Shown here: piece by piece, positions 12,382 to 23,984 of the stretch
Numbering within the stretch: position 1 is the first letter of the stretch
Layout of the letters: every line of letters begins with the position of its first letter
Assembly (NCBI GenBank): GCA_013407085.1
Contig: JACCGJ010015339.1
Location: 53,594-117,593 of the forward strand
Reading direction: 5' to 3'
DNA: 64,000 bases
Origin: Atriophallophorus winterbourni
Lineage: Eukaryota > Platyhelminthes > Trematoda > Plagiorchiida > Microphallidae
The notes under the pieces: generated by a model
The model's database searches: none
The model's input: only the letters and a program-made list of their open reading frames with translations
Told to the model about the DNA's origin: nothing
Program-made: the position numbers and the translations under genes

Positions 12382-14967
12382 ATGAAATTCTGTGTCGCAG
12401 TATTGTTAAGTTTGTGCCTTATAGGCATCGAACTAGTAGACGCTCGACCATACGGTATGTGACCCCGTTTCGTTTTCAGTAAAGAAAGGAGTTGCATTTA
12501 TATGATACTAATTTAAAAATCTTTCGTTTTGCTACAGAAACAGAAGACCAGTATGAGCAGCATGAACCAGAGGTAAGCTTGTTTTTTGTCTGCATTTGTG
12601 CCGCTTGGCCTGCACCTCCCTTTTCCGAATACATTTAACATAGGCAGACTAAATGTATTCAACGATACATATAATGTTCGTTTCGGTATTTTCAGCAATG
12701 GTATCTGTAAACCTCGTTTTGCGGCTTCTGGATCTTGTTTTATAAACTGCAGGTTCTAGGTTGCTCGTTGCTGGGTAAATTCAAAAGATATTAAGTGCAT
12801 TCTCCTTTTAGGTGAGGATTTCTTGTTGTGATCTGTAATGAAAATAAGCAAGCCGGTAATTGGAATTTCGGGTATTACTTTTCATGCGACTAATTTCATG
12901 ATACCAATGTTAAAATTTCAAAGGTCCACCGTTTTCTACGTATTCAGAAATGAAAGTGCGATCCTGCATCCTCAGATCTCCTCGGAGATTAGCGAGAGCA
13001 ACTCTTATTTTTTTAATCACTTCCAGTATTTCTTCAGTTAATACGGTGTGCCTACTGCGTTTCGCCAAACTCTGAAATTATTCACTTGATAATTGTAATG
13101 TGATGTCGGTGTTAAATTCGACTTAGATAAAATATCTGTTTGCAAGGAAAGTTCGCGTGAGGAATGTAACACATGTTCTGTGGACGCATTTTGTGTGTGA
13201 TTTTCCACTGACTCAAATATGACTTCAGGATCTGGCTATGGATGAGATTCTTCGATGTTTTAATGTAAACATTCGGTCAATTGTAGATAGCTTGAACTGT
13301 GATTTTCTAAGATCCCTTTCGGTGGAATGCATCTTCAAATTGCTGCTTCTGTTGTTTGAACAATTCTTGTAATGACGTGCACTGATATGTGGAAGTATTC
13401 GCCTGTGATTCTTTTATGTCTGTACCTAGTGTTGATTATTGTGTGTTTGACGCGAGTTTTGACATGATAGCATCAAACTGCTTCAATTGACTATCCTCGG
13501 TTTGTCGGAGTTAACTAACCATTTCTGAATTTGATCTCTTCCCCGTTTTCATTTGTTATTCATATTGATAAATATTGTATAGAAGAAGAAAGATAAGAAA
13601 TTGGCTTTATTCATATAAACGAATCTTCAGCAGTTACAAAATTTTCACCAAATAATTTAAAACAAATTGACCGACAGGTCCCGATATCAATTTGTCGTCT
13701 GAACAATGTTTCTTTTCCGTATTGATTGATAATGTCCACATGTGATCCAGTTTATTAACGAATGGTGTGACAAAAGTGTCACAACAATTCCCGGTATTTT
13801 GTAATTGGTTCAAAATTGCGCGTCGAAAATTGCCCTTAGTTGACAGGAAAAAGTGATGCATTTTGCCCACAGCTAGCGTTGACATTTAACGAAAAGTGTT
13901 GAAAAAACCTGAGGAAAAAAGTAATTTTATGCACGGCCTATTCAAAGGCACCGCTATAGATGACATACGGGTAGAATTCTGTGCTTAGCGAGACCAACAA
14001 AACATTTACATCGTGCAGCACATGCAATCATAGCAGTTTATTATTATTATCAATGCTATTATAATTTTTCCATTCATACTACGCATACAGCGAATTATTC
14101 ATCTTTTACTATCATTCGCTCAAATACAGATTCCAAGTTATGTAGACAAAAGTGAGTTTTTTTTATAGTTTTTTAAAATCAGTTATAAGTGATCACAGTG
14201 AAAGTTTCCATTTGCATGAATTTCTACCCCCCTACACACTGTACACTTTAGAAAGGGCAGTTGCATCAGAATCCGTATGCAGTGAACAAGCTCCTACCTG
14301 GTTTATCCATAGCGAACTTTATAACAAGTTCAAACGGCGCAGAATATCGGAAATACGAAATTACTATGCATAGATCTTGAATATCCTTATTATATTTGGT
14401 ATGTCGCTTCAATGTTTACCATTCCAGTAAGAATGAAATAACATATTTAAGTCCTCGGTAGCTAACATCAAATGAGAAATAATCCGGTTATAAGTTATTA
14501 GTTGCAACGTTTGAATAAGTGGAGTATGGAATAATGATCGATAGTTGACTTCGTAAGTGTGAGACGATTGTGTAAAACAATATCTTAGACGATTAATACC
14601 GCATTCAAAGTTAGTCTTTGATCTACACTTTGACTCCGCCTTTGAATACCGTCCTACGTTGTATGAATAGAGTTTGGAGAAGCGGTTTTCAAAACTTGTC
14701 AATGTGCCATATCTTGGACTTGCTTCTTTTATACGCCACGAAGTATGAGGCCATCAACATTTTGTCGAATTGTCAGTGTGTCGGCAGGTAATACCTAATT
14801 TTGGGAGGATTATTTGTCACCGGAAGCGAATCTATTTTACTTGTAATGCATTTGCTGAACGTTCTTGCAACTTCGATGGATTAAAATTTACTGAAGCTAA
14901 CATCATTATCTCCCCTTATGATAATATATCGGCTTGGCAACTTCACTATTATTATTCAATTAATTAA

Positions 14968-15008
<41 letters not shown>

Positions 15009-15116
15009 TTTAAATTGAGTTCTCGTTATCGAAACTTTTGTCATGTTACAGGGTATGCAGATCAGAAGCCGAAACCTGGTGGACGTCATCCGCTGCATCG
15101 ATATGTGGGAAAATAA
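12382..15116 (+). CDS. Small secreted protein with tiny internal exons, copy A (spliced, four exons)
   Basis: Proposed coding exons are 12,382-12,454 (73 nt), 12,539-12,573 (35 nt), 14,252-14,300 (49 nt) and 15,052-15,116 (65 nt, stop TAA). The phases fit in sequence: 1, 0, 1. Exon 1 encodes a classic signal peptide (MKFCVAVLLSLCLIGIELVD). Exon 2 encodes an acidic 12-residue stretch (ETEDQYEQHEPE). Exon 3 adds a neutral segment (QNPYAVNKLLP). Exon 4 adds a basic tail (KPKPGGRHPLHRYVGK). The product has about 73 residues, about 50 after signal removal. The donors of exons 1 and 2 are strong (gtatgt, gtaagc) and acceptors have pyrimidine tracts; the exon 3 donor (gtttat) is weak, so exons 3-4 are less certain. 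AATAAA at 15,241 can serve polyadenylation. The layout resembles schistosome micro-exon genes, but exon sizes are not all multiples of three and I recognise no named member. Confidence 0.55.
14973..15005. repeat. (TA)n microsatellite
   Basis: A perfect 33-bp TA run follows a short TTAA repeat, in the last intron of gene A, about 45 bp upstream of the exon 4 acceptor. The same length is present in copy B at 62,324-62,356, an unusual identity for such a mutable repeat and a sign of recent duplication. Confidence 0.95.
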
Positions 15117-15789
15117 AAAAGAACCGCTTTTTTCGGCAATCAATTCAAGTAGTTCGTAGACAAATACATTAGTTAATATATTTTACAATTTGCATTTGGG
15201 AATAAGGGGTTGTTTCAGTGAATTGAAACAAATTCAACTAAATAAAATTTCGAATTTCTTGATTAAAATACATAATGTGAGCAAAATATATCATATTCGA
15301 TAGTTCGCATCAAGCTTTATAACACAAACTCATATGTGAAGTGACAAATAGCCAATGAATGTATTTAACGGAAAAAATGTCACGTGATTTTAATGAAACT
15401 CTATTGCTCATTGTCAATGTTAGCCAAGAAAATAAGCGACCACAAACTTTTCGTAATTGAATGCATTGGTTTGATCTGAGTGATTTTTGGCTGTTGTCAA
15501 TGCCATGATCCACACAACCCAGCTAATTCTTGGAGACATGAAGTGGAGAACTGCGTAAACCACCGAGAACGCATATTCAGAGTTCACTTAGTAACTGCTG
15601 TCGACCCGATGGGAAAATATAAAATTGTTCACTGAATTTTTGCGCAATTAACTTGCGTGATGTTCGGAAATTCGCTTTTCCAGTGTCCGCGTCGTACGTC
15701 CGCACGCAACAACTTGGGTAGAATTCGGGCAAGCATTCACGTATTCAAGAATACGCATACTCTATCGTAGGGATAAGGTATTTCGTTCG

Positions 15790-16028
15790 TTGTTTTGGGC
15801 GCACGGTGATCGGCCATCGGGGTGGAAACTTCCTTTCATCTTCCACCTCCATCCGTCATGGTACCTATTGTAAGGTTCGCGTCAATCCTGTAGCGATTGA
15901 TGAGTAGAATGTTCGGATCTGTTGTCATCGTTTCTGTAGCAATGTAGGTTTTACGGGATAGGGTTGCAAGCCCTAAGCCCAACACTCCACCTTTCTCAGA
16001 CGGTCTTGGGACCGTCCTTCGCGAAGTT
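15790..16028 (-). mobile_element. RTE-like 5' fragment in block A
   Basis: On the minus strand, sequence starting at about 16,028 matches the 5' part of the RTE derivative at 11,543 and encodes VLGLGLATLSRKTYIATETM in the frame 16,111-15,836. It directly follows the truncated CR1 below, giving one continuous open frame across the junction. Its downstream limit is not clear: compared with block C the foreign DNA ends by about 15,780. Confidence 0.6.
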
Positions 16029-16029
16029 G

Positions 16030-17740
16030 TAGGGCGAAGGTAGACAGTCATTATCCTTGGTAGCGTTACCAGAAAGAATGTTCCAAATATTCTTCGAACG
16101 ATACCTAACAATCTGTTGGCCCGTCGATATATTTTGGCAATGCACTGTGCTCTTCAGGTTACCGCCAATTCACACTCCAAGATCTATATCTAACGATATG
16201 TCCAACGAACATTCTTGGCAAGATGAAGCATCTCACATTTCTGTATGTTGAATGAGATGCCATTCGTGGCCGCCCAATTCGACAATCTGTCTAAATCCAT
16301 TTGTAGTTTTTCACAATCCTCTGCAGAACTAGTGGTCGTCTAAATTTTCATATCATCCGCAAACAGGACCATTTCAGAAGATATGAGGTTGTAAATCGTT
16401 TATGTATAACAGAAAAACGAGCAGGCCTAACACAGATCCTTGTGGGACTCCACTCGTGGTTTCGAACGTTTGTAATAGCCCTCCGTTAACTTTAACTCTG
16501 GCGTCGCGATCTGACAGATAGTCACACAACCATGAGATGAGTGGTTCACATATTCCTGTACGCATCAGTGTTTGGAAAAGCAGATGATGATTGACTCTGT
16601 CAAAAGATTCCGAAATGGATGCCATAAATACTATCCAACTCTTTCTTCCAGTCGTCAAATGATGTGCGAAGATTTGTGAGATCGAAATACATGCTGTGCT
16701 GGCGAAAACAAATTAAGCGATTCGAGGTGTGCAACCATTCTATTCGAGACTATACGTTCCATAACAATAACAATAACACGAAAACGTTTGACAGGACGAT
16801 AATTTGCAGCGTCAGATCGGCAGCCGCCTTTAAAGATAGGTGTTATCATTCCGGACTTCCAAACTTTTGGTACCACTTTCTTAAGCAACGAATAGTTGAA
16901 CAGGCTGGAGAGCGGTTCACAAAGCTGACGGTGACGAAACCTGAGCACATCCGGTGTAATGCCATCCGCTCCTGGGGATTTTCTTACATTTAGTTTCAGC
17001 AAATGACTCGCGACAATTACTGGATTTATTGAAATATCACATATTGTTTCGTTTCCTGTTTCGATTGAATAATCAGAACGTTCCACTAAAACCTTTGGCA
17101 CGAACAGTTTAGAATAATAAATTGCCACAACATTTGCGGTTCCCAACGATGTTTTAGTGAGTTTTTCACCATTCCGGATGGGAAAAATAGCTGGTTCGAC
17201 TTTTGCTTTCGATTTCATAATTTTTCATAGTAACTTAGGGTTGCGTTCCATTTTTGACAAGAGCATCAATTGCTGCGCTTCCTTTCCCTCGCGACTTTAT
17301 GTTGCGCCTACGCTGCTTGCTTCAGTGCTATACACTTTTTTGTTCTGCTGCGGACAACGAAACGAATTTCATGTACGCACCTTCTTTGAACGATCTGCGA
17401 GTTGTCTTCTATCTTCAGTTTTAGAAAATTCACAATCTTATTGCATTACACGTCAGGACTTGTGTTGTCCGCATGAAATTTCAGAATCTGCACGAGCGAT
17501 TTACTAAGGACCAATTTATCTACACGTCGAACCACCCCATTTGGAGCAAGCGATTGCTGACTACTGCAAACATAGTCGAACATAGGCACTGAATGGTCAC
17601 TAACACCCAGCAGAGCCTGGTTTCCGATCTCTTCGATAGATTGTTCTTCTGATGTGAACACCAAAACCAAGACAGAAGTGCGGTCAGAACATCTACTCCT
17701 TGTGCATTCGTGAACATAGTTGAATACCGGGACTGAATCT
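16030..17740 (-). mobile_element. CR1 LINE fragment, both ends missing
   Basis: The minus strand shows the end of the endonuclease at 17,700-17,446 (VFTSEEQ, GVSDHSVPMFDY, with the SDH catalytic motif kept), then reverse transcriptase fingers at 17,218-16,655 (NVRKSPGADGITPDVLRF), palm at 16,658-16,374 ([20 protein letters not shown]) and the following domain at 16,111-16,035 (RIFGTF, YLRPTT). It then stops, replaced by RTE-like sequence. Frameshifts separate the pieces, so it is dead. Block C lacks it, so it inserted after C separated from A and B. Confidence 0.85.
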
Positions 17741-18290
17741 AGTAATTCTCTAAATCGGTATTCCAGCGTTTGTAGGGAGTGATTCTTGCGTACGTACTAG
17801 AGGGCTAGAAGATTTCTTGATGTTCCTATTATATGTGAGAATAGATTACGATGAAAACCTTTTTTGTGCGCACGCTAAAATATACGGGTTCCGTGTTTTG
17901 GCATAGAAATGTTGAATACCTAATGTATTGTTCATGTCAAAATAAAAACGTTAAATTATGAATTCAGTGTCATTATAAATTGCTATTAACATAACTCAAT
18001 CAATCTGACCTAGTGAAATCATTGGGCTAGAATTGTCTCAAAATATTCTCGTCAGTAACATGTGATCATCATTAGACTATGTATACTAGATTACATTGGA
18101 ATGTTTCCTAATGGTTTTTACGCAGAATACATACTGTGTCGTGTGAATTACACAATAAATAAAACAACAAGCCTCACCGTGAAAACAATCAATCATATTG
18201 AGTGAACAAAGTGTGTGTTTGTATGCCACCCTTTCAAGGCAAACAGCCAGAATCCAGTAGTGGTGTATTACAGATGGGGATGTGAGCACC

Positions 18291-19389
18291 AATATGAAAT
18301 CGATGAGAGTTTATCTGGTCCTGCAGCCTTAGAGTGTAAGGCAGATGAAAGTGTACGAAAGACGTAAATTACTTTTGCGAAGTATGATTTGGAAAAACAA
18401 GATTGGGACAGAAATAAGTTTTATTGACCGTCAATATGAGCAAGTTGGGGTAAGAACGATCCATTGAACGAATTGATATCGGTAATAGAGGCAGATTTTT
18501 CATTTCCTTTTCCACAAATTTACTTAAGTGCAAGCTATAAGTGACGACAGTCTTTGTGCCAAGACGTTGAATTTTAAGCTTAAATGACTGGGAAAGTGGC
18601 GCAACAGCATTTTGATCATGTTTTTGAAGGCTTTCTCTTTTTGTCTGCGTATACGTTTTAGTTTGCTGGAAGAACAATGATGGGGACTAACAAAAATGGA
18701 TACTTTTGGAAATCTAAGGTTAAAACAAAACTTAAGATAGGATGTTACAACAGCACATTATTTTGAGACATCCTGTTCATCAAAAAATTCCAAATCAGTC
18801 GCGTCAAGCATCCTCTAAGGGCTAAAATATTGTCATGTTTGCAGGCTCTATTAGTCAACATTGCAGGGAACATTTCAAAGTAATCAGTTGCGGATATTCA
18901 GTATACGTGCACCATAAATAACAAAAATTAGACTATAATATACAAGGTAGGGGCATTCTAGGAATAGCTCAACGTCGTCAAAGTGCGACTTGCCAGTCTG
19001 CACTATGTTTCTTTTTTCTTTCTCAGTGATTGCTTCAATATATGATTGAGTTTTTGCTTGATGCCGTAGCCGAACTTTTCATCTCAGAATTTTCGCTGTA
19101 AAACTCTGTATCGCGTTATAGGTTTATACTGTGCGCGTGAAAAATTGTGCTTCGTTAATACGAAAAAATTATGAATTTACAAACATATAGCATTAGTATT
19201 TACTGAAAAATGACGAAACATTATGCGGAGAAATTAATGTTGTGCACGGCCGATTTGAAGTTCCCGCGATATATGAGGCGATATTTGAAAACTTATAGAA
19301 TGTTGATATATCCAACAAGCCCAAATCCTTTTGGTAAGAAATATTCAGTGGTTTCATTAATTTCACGTATTCTAAGTGTGTCTAGTAAT
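18291..19389. other. No recognisable gene; one open frame of unknown meaning
   Basis: The largest open frame (minus, 18,677-18,369, 102 codons) is lysine- and serine-rich with no motif I recognise. I found no second copy of this stretch in the window, so conservation cannot be judged. Just upstream, at about 18,236-18,275, lies a decayed hammerhead-like repeat. Confidence 0.45.
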
Positions 19390-19926
19390 TGACCAAACAT
19401 TCATAATATTATTTGTGTTTTGGCCAATCACTATCAAGCAACCACTCGATTTAGCGCGATCAGCACAAGCCATCTCTATGTGGTACACCTTTTGTATATG
19501 CACGTGAATTTGGTTTTAATTGACATCATACTGTCGTCCATCCTGCCGAGGTCATTTTGGAAACGCTCGTGAACGTTTATAGCTTGTAGATCTTTGACAT
19601 AACTTCTAAGTTTAAAACCAAACAGTCACAGATAATGTTTCAGATAACGCAAGACAGGAGTCATGAAATGTCTCGATATGTATAGTGTTTATGTCAGAAA
19701 TTGCAACAATATACATGAACATCAGTTACAGGTCTTCCATCACGCGACACGGTATACCGGAACATTGAAGTGAAAACAAATATGCTTTTGATTGACAAAT
19801 AATGACGCAGACTCGGTGATCTTTGATATTCTGAACTTCTACTTAAGTAGACCGCAACAGTTCTTACCTCGTTAACCGTATCTTTACTGTTTCAAACCAT
19901 GTGGATCATCATTCTACTGACTCTAA

Positions 19927-19960
19927 CTGAGTAGTGCAAACAGCACAAAACGGGTCATAG
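19927..19960 (+). ncRNA. Decayed hammerhead-like motif
   Basis: The stem II hairpin GTGC-AAACA-GCAC is intact and is followed by AAAAC and GGGTC. The first core box reads CTGAGTA instead of CUGANGA and the second AAAA instead of GAAA, so it cannot be active. It is the left-arm partner of the copy at 55,610-55,648. Confidence 0.45.
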
Positions 19961-21989
19961 TTTGTCCGTGTGTGTGATGACAATGCATGATCTTTGTCAT
20001 AGTTCATGGGTTTATGCCATCGTACATGTGTTTGTGTACGCGATTGATGGCCTTGGTCGTGCAGACCTCATTCAGATGTGGCTTACAACTTTGTACTTTG
20101 CATTTTGAACCGATTCCATAATATTTCAGTGAAAGATAGATTGATGCCAGTAGTCATTCGGATATGATTTATATTTGAAACCATTCTGATACAGCATTCT
20201 GGTGAAACAATAAACTTTTGGGCTAATTTGAATGCTAGTGAAACGAGAGAACATTTTTAAATTCAAACTCAAGAATGCATTGACGATACGTGCTAGAGTA
20301 GATCATTGTATTTCAGTCAACTTAGAATCCAGATGATAGGCCTATTCGGCATCCTTTGCAAATGTTGCCGATAACGATTAAAGTCTAGCACTAATCAGTG
20401 TAAATTTCAATCACAGTTATGTCATTGTGAGATCACCTGCCTCTACGATGTCAGCTGCCATCAAATGAGACAGAGACGTACAGCACTCCGTTTTCGTCCC
20501 GGACAGCGAGGCCTACTTCAGCGTATGCCGTACTCACAGGTTGCAGCTTCTTGTAAATGGGCATCCGCAGCTCGGTTTGACCCGAGGACAGAGTCTTTTT
20601 ATAGTGTTGCTAGATATTCTTGTGCATTTGTGATGGCCTTCGGGTCGCATCACGCGGTGATCACGCGGCAAGTAGACTAATCTGATCAGTCGGAATGAAA
20701 ATCCGAATGTGTTGGCCAATAAGAACGCGTTTCCGCATGCAATATGCTCTCAATTTTCGCGCCAATTGTGCCTTTGTAAATAAAAGTTAAAACATGCGAA
20801 ATAGGTTTCGTTCAAAGCGGTTCCTTGACATTTCAATCGGTATACAACATGGTGGGGTTTTCGTAGCAAAACTGCCCGTAACCATGGGTTGAAAGTAGGC
20901 GTTTTACGGGCCATCTGTCGAGGTAGGAAACAAATCTTTCAAAGGAGTCCTTCAAAAATTTTTTATTTCCTCAGAAATAAGTCTTTTTAGACAAAATAAT
21001 TTATGGTACAAGATAAAAGAAACATCATGTATCATTTACTGACAAAAACTCAAAAATCATTTTTTGAAGAAAATACCATGCCGTTAGACACCTTAAGTTA
21101 TCGGAAACATTGGCGACCCAGCGATTACTAGTTGCCTACTAAGGATGTCGTGAATTTAATTCTAGATCGATGAAGATTACTACACACTACAATGTCAAAT
21201 ATTTTAATCTAGACTGAAAACAAAAGCATTTGTTCATTGGCGGGATGAAAATTTCCCTTTGATGTAACTGCGAGCTCTGTATCTAGTTATATAATAGCCA
21301 TTATCAGCGTAAAAGCTGAACGTGACAACGAAACAGAAATTATTCAAAGTAATTCTAGTTTTTTACTTGTCTAAAAAGCAACAAGCTAAACAATAACTGT
21401 ATGATGATAAAAATGTAATTTAAGTGTATCGAACAAGATAACGAATTAGATTAAGCAGTAAATAAGTGTTCGGGAGAAAAATCGTCTAATATTGTTTTAA
21501 AAGTCATGCAAGCTAGTGAAGTGAGCAACACTGGAAGGTAAACTGTTCCAAGTAAAACAGATACGGACGGAATAAAAATACCTTCTACAGTTCAGTCTGG
21601 AATGGTGTACAACAAGCACATATTCATGAGTCTGATAATTTCTCGTTTCGTTTCGCGTGAATAAATCATATAAGGGATGGTTTCAGGAACGGATAATTTT
21701 GCAAAGTTGATTAATGAATCCTCTGATACGTCGCAGATATAATCGCGACTTAATATGCATCCCTTACTGTTGGGTGAAAAGAATATCTTAGTCTGTTGAC
21801 ATGAGAGTGTTTGTGTGTATTCTTAATTTAACCAAATGGTTGGTTTACGATGCTGTATCTGTCCACAAAACACTTTGTGATTCTGTGTTTAAAAATCGTG
21901 GTTCGTTTTACAAAACGTTTGAAAAGTGCTATATAAGTTAACCACTTTTACACCATTCTAAGGCTTACTGAACCTAATCTTACTGTCAA

Positions 21990-22030
21990 AAATTCAATGA
22001 TGGCAAGCAGCCAGAATACGGTTGTGGTGT
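21990..22030 (+). ncRNA. Decayed hammerhead-like motif
   Basis: Stem II is TGGC-AAGCA-GCCA, followed by GAAT and CGGTT. The first core box is degraded (AATGA). The related right-arm copy near 53,545-53,575 (minus) keeps GAAAC and CGGTT but has lost one stem II pair. Confidence 0.35.
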
Positions 22031-22559
22031 GTAACACATATCTTTGTACATCATTTGATGTTTTTGACTACTCATCAGTAGCAAATACTTCGAAATAATC
22101 GCAAGTTTGGTGACACTTAAATACAGCTTCTTCCCGCTTCACTTTTTCCTCGTAGGCAAATCATCTGTCTTGGAATGAAAAACATGATCAGCAAAGTTTT
22201 AGCCATTTGCTTGTTATCTCAGCCAATCGGTCACCGTCTAGTTAACTTAGATTAAGCTTTCAGAAACTTTCTTCAGACTACCATATTTCAATAGCATTTT
22301 GTGCCCTAACCGAGGTGAAGAAAGCAGCAACATTTGTTACGGTTGCCTGAGCGATAATATCCACATACCCGGCTTTTTATTGGATAGAGTATAGACTGGA
22401 CTCAACATTTTCTTTCTAAAGAACTTGCTTTTGCTAAAACTACGGATGTTCTGCATACAAAGTTGACATCGATTTTCTGCATCATTTTTATCAGTGCTTC
22501 CAATAGTTGCGAAACAATTTGACGCTATTTTTAATAGATTGAGTGATATAAGGACATTG

Positions 22560-22625
22560 TATTAAAATAAAATAAAAATAATATATAAATAAAATAATAA
22601 TAAATAAATATAATATAAAATATTT
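22560..22625. repeat. Low-complexity AAT/TAAA-rich tract
   Basis: A 65-bp stretch made almost only of A and T in irregular ATAA units, in the left arm, about 55 bp upstream of the best hammerhead-like motif. Confidence 0.8.
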
Positions 22626-22681
22626 CATTGCTGTTTAATATTTTCCACTGTTTCAAGCACATACGGAACGTGATTGTACTG

Positions 22682-22728
22682 CGCATACCTGATGAGTGCA
22701 AGCAGCACGAAACCGATCGTAGAATGTG
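22682..22728 (+). ncRNA. Hammerhead ribozyme-like motif, best core in the window
   Basis: The core box CTGATGA (22,689-22,695) is followed by a perfect stem II hairpin GTGC-AAGCA-GCAC (22,696-22,708) and GAAA (22,709-22,712). A minimal stem III and cleavage site follow (CCGATC, predicted cut after C22,718). Stem I pairs TAC (22,686-22,688) with GTA (22,719-22,721) and, after a GAA bulge, CGCA (22,682-22,685) with TGTG (22,725-22,728). This is the minimal type I hammerhead plan known from Penelope-like elements. One stem III pair is a C-A mismatch, so activity is doubtful. The right-arm copy at 52,721 supports the structure by compensatory change. Confidence 0.6.
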
Positions 22729-23309
22729 TTTGTGTTTGATGGAAATGAATACGAATGATCATTTTTTATGATCATTCTTATTGCCTTGTTTCCAAATGAT
22801 GCATCTAAAACGTGCCTCCGAATTGAGAAGTCAAGAGCAACTTATTCCCAACTCGTTGGCTCAAAGTCGAGATCTTTCTCTTCTCATTTGCAGACATTTT
22901 GTTGCCACAAATTGGGTTTGCCTGAGGATGGGCTTCCTGATTTCAACTCATTATAGAGTAGATACTCTGTAATACCGCCATCTCGTAAAGTCATCATATC
23001 AGCGATTATCCCGTTCGTCTCAATATATATCTGTCCCCTGCCATTGAAACATTGAGACATGGTTGATTGAAATATGTTTGATAATGACTATGTTCTTTAT
23101 AATGGGGCCAAATTTGTATTCAATCAAATCGAACCATGCTTATTAACGATTCACCTCTAACAATCAAGGGATATCAGACCAAGTTTGATAGTAAGGATGT
23201 AAATTGTCCACACTCTAGCTTTACTATAGACTGCTCAGCGCTATAGTACAAAACAGAAGTGGTGATTTCAATAAAATTCATTGATGTTCAATTGTCCTAA
23301 CTGTCACAC

Positions 23310-23345
23310 TTGCTCTGACGAAGTTTCTGAGTCAACAGGGAAATG
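23310..23345 (+). ncRNA. Decayed relative of the second hammerhead-like family
   Basis: CTGACGA and a TTTCTG half-stem resemble 41,489 and 56,886, but the pairing arm and the GAAA box are disrupted (CAACAGGGAAAT). The right-arm partner on the minus strand near 52,130-52,165 is equally decayed. Confidence 0.3.
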
Positions 23346-23984
23346 ACAATCAAATGCTGCTCGAAGAGATTGCCTACAAATTTCTTTTCAAGGAGACAGA
23401 CATCTTGCGTGTTATATTTTGTTATGATATATGTGATTGTGTTAACGTAGAGTTGAATTTCTGAAATTATGCAATCCTTATTCCTAATCTCCACTCTCAC
23501 TTCCGTTGCAAATAGAAAATGCTCACACACCAGATAAATAAAACTTATGATTGATATTTATTCTACTATTAACCTTTAGGGACAAACCTCCTAGCAGGGA
23601 AATGCTTGGATCATTTTCTACGATGAACGCAAGACAAGCATCACGCAAACACCGAAAAAAATTGTGATGATAGACCGTTCTCAGCACTGTTAACTTGATG
23701 AAAAGAATCCTCATTTTATACTCGAAATTTGGATCGATCTTAACGCTGAAACGTTTTGGTGGAGGTAATCTTTTGATAGTATTTCGAAACGCTAACTACA
23801 CATTTATATAGACCGAAATGTGAAGAAAAATTGTCTTGTGCTTCGTCAGACCGCTCAGAACAGGGACCTACTTTGTTGACGAAGGATCATGCTTCCATGC
23901 ATGTTATCGGATTAAGTCTAAAGTCTAATAGTTATCAGCAAACAGCTACTACATCAAATTACATCAATAAACTACCAGAGACGC

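Larger units (their letters stand above)
12081..16648 (+). repeat. Block A: direct copy of block B (59,462-64,000)
   Basis: From 12,081 the sequence matches 59,462 onward in the same direction for at least 4.5 kb, up to the window end. Offsets change only from 47,343 to 47,352. Apart from a roughly 45-bp insertion in A near 12,210-12,255 and a cluster of substitutions before about 12,730, the copies are almost identical, including the AT microsatellite and the CR1/RTE chimera. The duplication therefore postdates those insertions. Confidence 0.95.

Noticed and set aside
12838..13041. A 67-codon frame (MKISKPVIGISG...) kept in blocks A, B and, inverted, C
   Set aside because: It lies in an intron of the small-exon gene, lacks any initiation context or family match, and the A-to-C differences are mostly amino-acid changing with a cluster of perfectly conserved bases that ignores codon structure. 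Conservation is better explained by shared descent of the block.
14152..14373. 73-codon frame over the proposed exon 3 in blocks A and B
   Set aside because: It is a different frame over the pyrimidine-rich acceptor and exon 3; it is not open in copy C, and the splice model explains the conserved points better.
23297..23530. Minus-strand frame ending SLLTQKLRQSKCDS, similar to the ends of frames at 56,853 and 41,480
   Set aside because: The shared segment is the complement of the second hammerhead-like family. The resemblance is due to that repeat, not to a shared protein.
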